Assembly: GCF_028649435.1 (NCBI RefSeq)
Contig: NZ_JAQSIN010000003.1
Length of the DNA: 64,000 nt
Origin: Curvibacter microcysteis
GTDB lineage: Bacteria > Pseudomonadota > Gammaproteobacteria > Burkholderiales > Burkholderiaceae_C
Strand: one strand, 5' to 3'
A program made the translations under genes and the position numbers. The notes under the pieces were generated by a model that saw only the letters and a list, made by a program, of their open reading frames with translations, had not been told where the DNA came from and did no database searches. Of this stretch, positions 15,355 to 23,127 are shown in pieces; position 1 is the stretch's first letter, and every line of letters begins with the position of its first letter.

Positions 15355-17805
15355 ATGTCCCCGCAAAATTCGCTGTTCGATGCGGCCCCTGTGGCCAGCG
15401 CCCCGCCGTCCTCGCCCCTGCTGGCCCACCTCAACCCCGAGCAATTGGCGGCCGTCACCCTGCCGCCCGAGCACGCGCTGATCCTGGCCGGGGCTGGCTC
15501 CGGCAAGACCCGGGTGCTGACCACCCGCATTGCGTGGCTGCTGCAGACCGGCCAGGTCAGCCCGGGCGGCCTGATGGCCGTGACCTTCACCAACAAAGCC
15601 GCCAAGGAAATGCTGCTGCGCCTGGGCACCCTGCTGCCGGTGAATGTGCGCGGCATGTGGATCGGCACCTTCCACGGCCTGTGCAACCGCTTTTTGCGCG
15701 CGCACTGGAAGCTGGCCAACCTGCCGCAAAGCTTTCAGATCCTCGACACGCAAGACCAGCTCTCGGCCATCAAGCGCCTGATGAAGCAGTACAACGTGGA
15801 CGACGAGCGCTTTCCCGCCAAGCAGACCCAGTGGTTCATCTCGGGCTGCAAGGAAGACGGCCTGCGCCCCGGCATGGTCGAGGCGCGCGACGAAGAAACC
15901 CGCAAGAAAGTCGAGCTGTACCAGCTCTATGAAGAGCAATGCCAGCGCGAAGGCGTGGTCGACTTTGGCGAGCTGATGCTGCGCAGCTACGAGCTGCTGC
16001 GCGACAACGCCTCGGTGCGTGACCACTACCAGCGCCGCTTCCGCCACATCCTGATCGACGAGTTCCAGGACACCAACAAGCTGCAGTACGCCTGGATCAA
16101 GATGCTCTGCGGCGAGCACAACGCCGTGCTGGCCGTGGGCGACGACGACCAGAGCATCTACGCCTTCCGCGGGGCCCGCGTGGGCAACATGGCCGACTTC
16201 GTGCGCGAATTTCAGGTGCGCCACCAGATCAAGCTCGAAGAAAACTACCGCAGCTACAGCCACATTCTGGATTCGGCCAACGAGCTGATCAGCCACAACC
16301 AAAAGCGCTTGGGCAAGACCCTGCGCACCAGCCAGGGCCCGGGCGAGCCCGTGCGCGTCATCGAGTCGGCCAGCGACTTTGCCGAGGCCAATTGGCTGGT
16401 CGACGAGGTCAAGCAACTGGTGCGCGACCAGGGCACCGAGCCGGGCTTCGAGCGCAAGGAAATCGCCGTGCTCTACCGCAGCAACGCGCAAAGCCGGGTC
16501 ATTGAAACCGGCCTGTTCAACGCCGGCATCCCCTACCGCGTGTATGGCGGTCTGCGCTTCTTCGAGCGGGCCGAAATCAAGCACGCGCTGGCCTACCTGC
16601 GCCTGCTGGAGAACCCGAACGACGACACCAGCTTTTTGCGCGTGCTCAACTTCCCGCCGCGTGGCATTGGCGCGCGCAGCGTCGAGCAACTGCAGGACGC
16701 GGCCAAGGCCGCTGGCTGCTCGCTGCACGACGCGGTCAGCACCCTGAGCGGCAAGGCTGGCACCAACATCGCGGCCTTTGTGGCCAAGATCGATGTGATG
16801 CGCGAGCAGACCGAGGCCATGACCCTGCGCGAGATCATCGCCCTGGTGCTGGAGCACAGCGGCCTGGTCGAGCACTACAAGGCCGACCGTGAAGGCGCGG
16901 ACCGGCTGGAGAACCTGGAAGAATTGGTCAACGCCGCCGAGAGCTTTGTCACCCAGGAAGGCTTTGGTCGCGACGCCGTGGCCATGTCCCCCGAGCAGCA
17001 GGTGGCCACGCTGACCCAGTCCCCGGCCAGCCAGGGCCTGGACCTGAGCCGCCCGCTGATCCAGGCCGATGACCCCCTGCCGCCCGACGCCGAGACCGGC
17101 GAAACCCTGTCGCCGCTGGCCGCCTTCCTGAGCCACGCGGCGCTGGAGGCGGGCGACAACCAGGCCCAGGCCGGCCAGGACGCGGTGCAGCTGATGACGG
17201 TGCACTCGTCCAAGGGGCTGGAGTTCGACGCGGTCTTCATCACCGGCCTCGAAGAAGGCCTGTTCCCGCACGAGAACTCGGCCAGCGACCACGAGGGCCT
17301 CGAAGAAGAACGCCGCCTGATGTACGTGGCCATCACCCGGGCGCGCAAGCGCCTGTACCTGAGCCATTCGCAGACCCGCATGTTGCATGGCCAGACGCGC
17401 TACAACCTGCGCAGCCGTTTCTTTGACGAACTGCCTGAGGCCTCGCTCAAGTGGCTCACGCCCAAGCAGCAGGGCTTTGCCTCGCCCGGCCTCGGGGCTG
17501 GTGGCCACGGTGGGTATGGCGGCCAGGGTGCTCGCCGCGATGGCGCCTCGTCCTGGGGTGGGGGCGGCCGCAGCACGCCGGACTTTGCCTCGTACACCGC
17601 AGCGGCCCCGGCCCCTTTGCCGCCGCAAAAAGCCGAGCCGCCGCAAGGCCTGCGCGCGGGCATGAAGGTGTTCCACAACAAGTTTGGCGAGGGCAAGGTG
17701 CTGACGGTCGAAGGCACGGGCAACGACGCGCGGGCGCAGGTCAACTTCCCACGCCACGGCATCAAGTGGCTGGCCTTGAGCGTGGCCAAGCTGACGCCGA
17801 TTTGA
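15355..17805 (+). CDS. uvrD: DNA helicase II (UvrD/Rep superfamily)
   Basis: An 816-residue SF1A helicase for nucleotide excision and mismatch repair. Walker A reads GAGSGKT, then motif II DEFQDTN with QSIYAFRGA, ENYRS, TVHSSKGLEF, and YVAITRARKRLYLSH as motif VI. The C-terminal tail carries a glycine-rich linker (about 710-740) and a terminal Tudor-like segment (GMKVFHNKFGEGKV, KVTLP-type end), as in E. coli UvrD. It is longer than the 720-residue E. coli protein because of an insertion around 550-600. The ATG at 15355 fits the start of the PQNSLFD tail and the -10 spacing. It stands alone after rpiR with its own promoter. Confidence 0.96.
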   Translation: MSPQNSLFDAAPVASAPPSSPLLAHLNPEQLAAVTLPPEHALILAGAGSGKTRVLTTRIAWLLQTGQVSPGGLMAVTFTNKAAKEMLLRLGTLLPVNVRGMWIGTFHGLCNRFLRAHWKLANLPQSFQILDTQDQLSAIKRLMKQYNVDDERFPAKQTQWFISGCKEDGLRPGMVEARDEETRKKVELYQLYEEQCQREGVVDFGELMLRSYELLRDNASVRDHYQRRFRHILIDEFQDTNKLQYAWIKMLCGEHNAVLAVGDDDQSIYAFRGARVGNMADFVREFQVRHQIKLEENYRSYSHILDSANELISHNQKRLGKTLRTSQGPGEPVRVIESASDFAEANWLVDEVKQLVRDQGTEPGFERKEIAVLYRSNAQSRVIETGLFNAGIPYRVYGGLRFFERAEIKHALAYLRLLENPNDDTSFLRVLNFPPRGIGARSVEQLQDAAKAAGCSLHDAVSTLSGKAGTNIAAFVAKIDVMREQTEAMTLREIIALVLEHSGLVEHYKADREGADRLENLEELVNAAESFVTQEGFGRDAVAMSPEQQVATLTQSPASQGLDLSRPLIQADDPLPPDAETGETLSPLAAFLSHAALEAGDNQAQAGQDAVQLMTVHSSKGLEFDAVFITGLEEGLFPHENSASDHEGLEEERRLMYVAITRARKRLYLSHSQTRMLHGQTRYNLRSRFFDELPEASLKWLTPKQQGFASPGLGAGGHGGYGGQGARRDGASSWGGGGRSTPDFASYTAAAPAPLPPQKAEPPQGLRAGMKVFHNKFGEGKVLTVEGTGNDARAQVNFPRHGIKWLALSVAKLTPI

Positions 17806-17814
17806 GGGGGTGTG

Positions 17815-17836
17815 CGGCCCGAGCCCAAGCGGGCCG
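17815..17836. terminator. Hairpin between convergent uvrD and membrane protein gene
   Basis: A perfect 7-bp stem (CGGCCCG and CGGGCCG) with an 8-nt loop lies in the 55-bp gap between the convergent stop codons. There is no T-tract, so the terminator role is only positional. Confidence 0.35.
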
Positions 17837-17860
17837 GGCGCAGGCGGCGGGCGCGGGGAA

Positions 17861-18649
17861 TCAGACCGAAGGCGAGGCCTCGGGGTTCTCCGGCGCGGCA
17901 AAGCAGTCGCGGAAGGTGAAAACCAGCGAGCTGAAGAACATGGCCAACAGCACCAACATGGCGCCCATCACCAGGCCGCTGCCGATCACGGGGCCGATCA
18001 GCCCACCGATCAGGCTGGCCACCAGCAGGCCGGCGGTCAGCACGCCCATCCAGGCCAGGCCAAAGACGGTGAAGGCGCCCTTGTTGCGCCAGCAGGCCAC
18101 CAGGCTGAAAAACAGGCTTTTGCCGGGCGACAGCCGGTCCCAGTGCACCAGGGCCGGCGCATGCCAAAACAGCAGGGACAGTGGCAGGTAGCCCAGGGTG
18201 AACAGCCACATGGCGCCCAGAAAGCCGTCGTCGTTGAGCAAGTCGGCGCTGACGCGCCCGCCCAGCAGGTAGAGCTTGGCAAACTGCCCGCCGTCCAGCG
18301 CGGCGGTCAGGCCCAGCAGGCCGACAAAGCCGCCGGCGTACAAGGCGCCCAGCACCAGCATGGCTTTGAGCTGCTCGCGCCCGGCGCGAAACGCCGTCAC
18401 CAGGATCGTGGGCATGGGAAAGCGCCCGCGCGAGGCCTCGTGGCTGGCCGCCATCATGCCCAGCGTGGCGCCGGGGATCAGCATCAGCGCGATCACGCTG
18501 CCCACCAGGGGCAGCACGGTGCACATCGAGATCACGGCCATGAACATCAAAAACAGGCCCGACAAGGCGATCGGCTGCCGGAAAAAGGTTTTGATGCCCA
18601 GTTTGACCCACAGGAGGCCGGTGCGTGCAGGGACGATGTTGAGTTTCAT
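17861..18649 (-). CDS. BPSS1780-type membrane protein
   Basis: A 262-residue integral membrane protein with about six hydrophobic helices in pairs. It resembles the betaproteobacterial BPSS1780 family, whose function is unknown. The first 15 residues (MKLNIVPARTGLLWV) match the usual family start. Helices fall at about 28-60, 92-115, 140-165, 185-215 and 222-245, and the C-terminus FRDCFAAPE is cytoplasmic-looking. The messenger leader contains a perfect hairpin (18666-18673 with 18679-18686). It lies 88 bp downstream of thrB on the same strand, so co-transcription is possible. Confidence 0.75.
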   Translation of the reverse strand: MKLNIVPARTGLLWVKLGIKTFFRQPIALSGLFLMFMAVISMCTVLPLVGSVIALMLIPGATLGMMAASHEASRGRFPMPTILVTAFRAGREQLKAMLVLGALYAGGFVGLLGLTAALDGGQFAKLYLLGGRVSADLLNDDGFLGAMWLFTLGYLPLSLLFWHAPALVHWDRLSPGKSLFFSLVACWRNKGAFTVFGLAWMGVLTAGLLVASLIGGLIGPVIGSGLVMGAMLVLLAMFFSSLVFTFRDCFAAPENPEASPSV

Positions 18650-18737
18650 GGGGGTGTGCGTCAGCGCCCCACCCAAGTGGTGGGGCTGGATCGCGCTAAT
18701 TTAACCGTTTGGATGGCCTGAGGTGCCGTCAGGCCTT

Positions 18738-19700
18738 TCAGGGCCGCCAGGCTTGCTGCACGCGGTCGCGCAGCACGCGCTCGAAATGGGTCGGGTCGTG
18801 CGGCTTGAGCATCGAGGCTTCGCGCGGCAAATGGAAGTCCCACAGGCGCGAAATCCAGAAGCGCAGCGCGCCGGCACGCAGCAGGGCCGGGAACAAGGCC
18901 CGCTCGGCGGCGGTGAAGGGGCGCACCGCGTCGTAGGCCTGCACCAGGGCCTGGGCCTTGGCTTCGTCGTGGCGACCGCTGGTCCAGTCAATGCACCAGT
19001 CGTTCAGGCACACCGCCACGTCGAACAGCCAGGTGTCGACCCCCGCAAAGTAGAAGTCGAAGAAGCCGGTCAGGCGCTCGCCTTCGAACATGGCGTTGTC
19101 GCGGAACAGGTCGGCATGGACCGGGCCGCGCGGCAGGGCCGCGTAGTCGCTGCTGGCCGCCGTGTGGTTCTGGAAGGCCAGTTCGGCGCGCAGCAGCTCG
19201 GCTTGCTCGGGCGCCAGGTAGGGCAGGACCACCGGCACGGTCTCGTTCCACCAGGGCAGGCCACGCAGATTGGGCTGTTCACGCGCGTAGTCGCGCCCGG
19301 CCAGGTGCATGCGGGCCAGCATCTCGCCGAGGGCGGCACAGTGCACGGCCTCGGGCGCCAACTGGCTTTTGCCCGCCAAACGGTTGACCACGGCGGCTGG
19401 CTTGCCGCACACCGCATGCAGCACGTCCCCATTGGCGTCGCCTTGCGGGTCCGGCACGGGGATGCCGGCATGCGCCAGGTGCTTCATCAGGTACAGGTAA
19501 AACGGCAGCTGCTGCGCGCTCAGGCGCTCGAACAGGGTCAGCACGTAATGGTTCAGGACACCGTCTTGCTCGCTGCTGGCGAAGTAGTTGGTGTTTTCGA
19601 TGCCGCCTTCAATGCCGCGCAGGTCGCGCAGCTCGCCCAGGTTCAGGCGGCGCATCAGCTTCTGTGCCTCTTCGAAAGAGACTTCGGTAAATACAGCCAT
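18738..19700 (-). CDS. thrB: Homoserine kinase (type II, APH-fold)
   Basis: A 320-residue enzyme that phosphorylates homoserine in threonine synthesis. It belongs to the aminoglycoside-phosphotransferase-like family used by many beta- and gammaproteobacteria instead of the GHMP kinase. The start MAVFTEVSFEEAQ, the GIENTNYF loop, the catalytic HADLFRDN and the metal-binding FDFYFAG are all typical. It begins 15 bp after the DUF2782 gene, so the two are very probably co-transcribed, a common arrangement next to polA in Burkholderiales. Confidence 0.94.
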   Translation of the reverse strand: MAVFTEVSFEEAQKLMRRLNLGELRDLRGIEGGIENTNYFASSEQDGVLNHYVLTLFERLSAQQLPFYLYLMKHLAHAGIPVPDPQGDANGDVLHAVCGKPAAVVNRLAGKSQLAPEAVHCAALGEMLARMHLAGRDYAREQPNLRGLPWWNETVPVVLPYLAPEQAELLRAELAFQNHTAASSDYAALPRGPVHADLFRDNAMFEGERLTGFFDFYFAGVDTWLFDVAVCLNDWCIDWTSGRHDEAKAQALVQAYDAVRPFTAAERALFPALLRAGALRFWISRLWDFHLPREASMLKPHDPTHFERVLRDRVQQAWRP

Positions 19701-19715
19701 CGGTCAGGAGAAAAA

Positions 19716-20084
19716 TCAGAACTTGAACAGGTTCCACACGCGGGCACCCAGGGGGCCGGTGCCCTCGTCGCGGGCGGTCGGGCGGCTGCGCGTGCCGTCG
19801 TTGGACAGCACTTCGTACTCGGGCAGGCGGCTGCCCTTGGGCTGCACCGTCACGCTTTGGGTCTGGCCGCCGTAGCGCACCTCGTCCACGCGGCTGCCGC
19901 TGTCTTCCACCACGATGTGCTGGATGCGCTGGTCACCTTTGAGGGCGCCGGCGCGGCTGGCCGGGGCTTCGACGGTCGTCGGGCTGGCCTCGGCGGCCGG
20001 GCTTTGGGCCTGGGCTGGGACTGCCCCCAACAGGGCGGCCGCAGCGGCCAGGGTATGAATGAGGGAAAGGGTGGGGGCGCGCAT
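19716..20084 (-). CDS. DUF2782 family secreted protein
   Basis: A 122-residue exported protein of unknown function with a signal peptide (about 1-27, ending AQAQ). The DUF2782 domain follows: RIQHIVVEDSGSRVDEVRYGGQ, then LPEYEVL and a C-terminal GARVWNLFKF. Two in-frame ATG codons exist. The one at 20084 is chosen over 20093 because a TACAAT element (20097-20092) overlaps the upstream ATG and is spaced for a leaderless start at 20084. It sits between polA (divergent) and thrB (downstream, 15 bp), a conserved neighbourhood. Confidence 0.85.
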   Translation of the reverse strand: MRAPTLSLIHTLAAAAALLGAVPAQAQSPAAEASPTTVEAPASRAGALKGDQRIQHIVVEDSGSRVDEVRYGGQTQSVTVQPKGSRLPEYEVLSNDGTRSRPTARDEGTGPLGARVWNLFKF

Positions 20085-20091
20085 GGCTTTC

Positions 20092-20110
20092 ATTGTAGGC
20101 AATGCACAAT
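20092..20110. promoter_or_regulatory. Back-to-back -10 elements for DUF2782 and polA
   Basis: TACAAT on the minus strand (20097-20092) and CACAAT on the plus strand (20105-20110) face away from each other, 7 bp apart. Each is followed by 7 nt and an ATG (20084 on minus, 20118 on plus). The promoters overlap so closely that polymerase binding should be mutually exclusive, and both messages are predicted to be leaderless. Confidence 0.5.
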
Positions 20111-20117
20111 CGAGTCC

Positions 20118-23000
20118 ATGCAAGACGAACCCCGCGACACCGCCGAAACCTCTCCCACTGCCGAGGCTGCCGCCCCGCTCGCCACCCCTGTGCCGGCCGA
20201 GCGCCCCCGCACCCTGCTGCTGGTGGACGGCTCCAGTTACCTGTACCGCGCGTTCCACGCCATGCCCGATCTGCGCGCCGTGCCGGGCGACCCGGCCAGT
20301 GCGGCCACGGGCGCGATCCGCGGCATGATCAACATGATGCAAAGCCTGCGCAAGGAGGTCCCGGCCGACTTCGCCGCCTGCATCTTCGACGCCAAGGGCC
20401 CGACCTTCCGCGACGACATCTACCCCGAGTACAAGGCGCAGCGTGCGCCCATGCCCGACGACCTGCGCAGCCAGATCGAGCCCATCCACGAGGTGGTGCG
20501 CCTGATGGGCTGGACCGTGCTGGACGTGCCCGGCGTGGAAGCCGACGACGTCATTGGCACCCTGGCCGTGCTGGGCGCCCAGCAAGGCCTGGAGGTGGTG
20601 GTCTCCAGCGGGGACAAGGACTTGTCGCAGCTGGTCAACGAGCGCATCACCATCATCGACACCATGAACGGCAAGAAGCGCGACGTGGCTGGCGTCACCG
20701 CTGAATTCGGTGTGCCACCTTCGCTGATGATCGACTTCCAGACCCTGGTCGGCGACGTGGTGGACAACGTGCCCGGCGTGCCCAAGGTGGGCCCCAAGAC
20801 CGCGGCCAAGTGGCTGGGCGAGTACGGCTCGCTCGACGCCTTGATCGCCCGTGCGGGTGAGATCAAAGGCGTGGCCGGCCAGAACCTGCGTGACAGCCTG
20901 GCCTGGTTGCCCACCGGACGCCAGCTGGTCACCATCAAGACCGATTGCGCTTTGGACGCCTGGGTGCCGGACCTGCCCGGTTTCGACACCCTGAGCTTGC
21001 GCGCGCCCGCCAACGACGCCTTGCGTGACTTTTACGAGCAATACGGCTTTAAGGGCCTGGCCCGCGCCCTGGGCGGTGGGGTCAGCAGCGCGCCGGCGCC
21101 GGCCCCCTCGGCCGTGCCCGCCCCCGGCCCGGGCGACACCGGCGACCTGTTCGCCGACCCCGCCCCTGCCGCCGATGCTCCGACCGAGCCCGAGCGCGCG
21201 TCGCGTTACGACACGGTGCTGGACTGGGCCTCGTTTGAGCAGTGGCTGGCCCGCTTGCAGGCCGCGCCGCTGGCGGCCATCGACACGGAAACCACCTCGC
21301 TGGACGCGATGCGCGCCGAGATCGTGGGCCTGAGCTTCAGCGTGCAGCCCGACGAGGCCGCCTATGTGCCCCTGGGCCACGACTACCCCGACGCCCCCGC
21401 GCAACTGCCGCGCGACGAGGTGCTGGCCCGCCTCAAGCCCTGGTTGGAGGACGCCAGCCGGCCCAAGCTGGGCCAGCACATCAAGTACGACCGCCATGTG
21501 TTGGCCAACCACGGCATTGAAGTGCAGGGCTACGCGCACGACACCATGCTGCAAAGCTATGTGCTGGAAGTGCACAAGCCGCACGGCTTGGCCAGCCTGG
21601 CCGAGCGCCACCTGGGCCGCAGTGGCCTGAGCTGCGAGGACCTGTGCGGCAAGGGCGTGCACCAGATCCCGTTCAGCCAGGTGGATGTCGAGCGCGCCTC
21701 GCGCTACGCCTGCGAAGACGCGGACCTGACCCTGGCCGTGCACCAGTGGCTGTGGCCTCAGCTGCAGGCCGAGCCCAAGCTGCAGGGCATCTACCAGCTT
21801 GAGATCGCCAGCAGCGAGGCGCTCTACCGGATTGAGCGCAACGGCGTGCTGATCGATGCGCCCACGCTGCACCAGCAAAGCCATGAATTGGGCCAGCGCA
21901 TCCTGCAGCTGGAGACCGAGGCCTACGAGATCGCCGGCCAGCCCTTCAACCTGGGCAGCCCCAAGCAGCTGGGCGAGATCTTCTTTGACAAACTGGGCAT
22001 GCCCGTCGTCAAGAAGACCGCCACCGGCGCGCGCAGCACCGACGAAGAGGTGCTCGAAAAGCTGGCCGAGGACTACCCCCTGCCCGCCAAGCTGCTGGAG
22101 CACCGCAGCCTGTCCAAGCTCAAGAGCACCTACACCGACAAGCTCGCGCAACTGGCCTTGCCGCGCGATGGCCGCGTCCACACCCATTACGCGCAGGCCG
22201 TGGCGGTGACCGGGCGCCTGTCCAGCAACGACCCCAACCTGCAAAACATCCCCATCCGCACCGCCGAAGGCCGGCGCGTGCGCGAGGCCTTTGTGGCCGC
22301 GCCAGGCCATGTCATCGCCAGCGCCGACTACTCGCAGATCGAGCTGCGCATCATGGCCCACCTGAGCGCCGACCCGGCCTTGCTGCACGCCTTCCGCGAA
22401 GGCATGGACGTGCACCGCGCCACCGCCGCCGAGGTGTTTGGCGTCGCCCCGGAGCAGGTCAGCACCGAGCAGCGCCGCTATGCCAAGACCATCAACTTCG
22501 GCCTGATCTACGGCATGAGCAGCTTTGGCCTGGCCAAGAGCCTGGGCATCGAGACCAAGGCTGCAGCGGCCTACATTGACCGCTACTTCCAGCGCTACCC
22601 TGGCGTGAAGCAGTACATGGACGAGACCCGGGCCCAGGCCAAGGCCCAAGGCTATGTGGAGACGGTGTTTGGCCGCCGCCTGTACCTGCCCGAGATCAAC
22701 TCGCCCAATGGCCCACGCCGCGCTGGCGCCGAGCGCGCCGCGATCAACGCGCCCATGCAGGGCACGGCGGCCGATTTGATCAAGATGAGCATGGTCAAGG
22801 TGCAGCAGGTGCTGGACCAGGAGGCGCGGGGCACGCGCATGATCATGCAGGTGCACGATGAATTGGTCTTCGAGCTGCCCGAGGGCGAGGTCGATTGGCT
22901 GCGCCAGGCCATCCCCGCCTTGATGGCCGGCGTGGCCGACTTGCAAGTGCCTTTGCTGGCCGAGGTTGGCGTGGGCGCCAACTGGGACCAAGCCCACTGA
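20118..23000 (+). CDS. polA: DNA polymerase I
   Basis: A 960-residue family A polymerase for Okazaki fragment and repair synthesis, with all three domains. The 5' nuclease (about 35-300) opens with LLVDGSSYLYRAFHA. The 3'-5' exonuclease (about 370-560) keeps the acidic motif AIDTETTSLD, so proofreading is likely intact. The polymerase domain carries motif A (DYSQIELRI), motif B (KTINFGLIYGMSSFGLA) and motif C (QVHDELVFE). A proline/alanine-rich linker separates the nuclease and exonuclease domains. The N-terminus has an extra stretch of about 30 low-complexity residues. The ATG at 20118 is supported by the promoter spacing. Confidence 0.97.
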   Translation: MQDEPRDTAETSPTAEAAAPLATPVPAERPRTLLLVDGSSYLYRAFHAMPDLRAVPGDPASAATGAIRGMINMMQSLRKEVPADFAACIFDAKGPTFRDDIYPEYKAQRAPMPDDLRSQIEPIHEVVRLMGWTVLDVPGVEADDVIGTLAVLGAQQGLEVVVSSGDKDLSQLVNERITIIDTMNGKKRDVAGVTAEFGVPPSLMIDFQTLVGDVVDNVPGVPKVGPKTAAKWLGEYGSLDALIARAGEIKGVAGQNLRDSLAWLPTGRQLVTIKTDCALDAWVPDLPGFDTLSLRAPANDALRDFYEQYGFKGLARALGGGVSSAPAPAPSAVPAPGPGDTGDLFADPAPAADAPTEPERASRYDTVLDWASFEQWLARLQAAPLAAIDTETTSLDAMRAEIVGLSFSVQPDEAAYVPLGHDYPDAPAQLPRDEVLARLKPWLEDASRPKLGQHIKYDRHVLANHGIEVQGYAHDTMLQSYVLEVHKPHGLASLAERHLGRSGLSCEDLCGKGVHQIPFSQVDVERASRYACEDADLTLAVHQWLWPQLQAEPKLQGIYQLEIASSEALYRIERNGVLIDAPTLHQQSHELGQRILQLETEAYEIAGQPFNLGSPKQLGEIFFDKLGMPVVKKTATGARSTDEEVLEKLAEDYPLPAKLLEHRSLSKLKSTYTDKLAQLALPRDGRVHTHYAQAVAVTGRLSSNDPNLQNIPIRTAEGRRVREAFVAAPGHVIASADYSQIELRIMAHLSADPALLHAFREGMDVHRATAAEVFGVAPEQVSTEQRRYAKTINFGLIYGMSSFGLAKSLGIETKAAAAYIDRYFQRYPGVKQYMDETRAQAKAQGYVETVFGRRLYLPEINSPNGPRRAGAERAAINAPMQGTAADLIKMSMVKVQQVLDQEARGTRMIMQVHDELVFELPEGEVDWLRQAIPALMAGVADLQVPLLAEVGVGANWDQAH

Positions 23001-23127
23001 ACCGGTGCGCCGCCCGGGGGCGGTGGGTGGGAGGGGGTGTGTCAAAACGCACAACTGCTTACACTAGAAACCCACTGCTCGGTGCGGACGCGCGCCGCCC
23101 CGGCCCCTTCCACTTTGCGAAAGCGCC

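Noticed and set aside
15148..17901. A 917-codon minus-strand frame
   Set aside because: Antisense to uvrD, which has all its helicase motifs.
19716..23054. A 1112-codon minus-strand frame over polA
   Set aside because: Only its last 122 codons are the real DUF2782 gene. The remainder is antisense to polA and without motifs.
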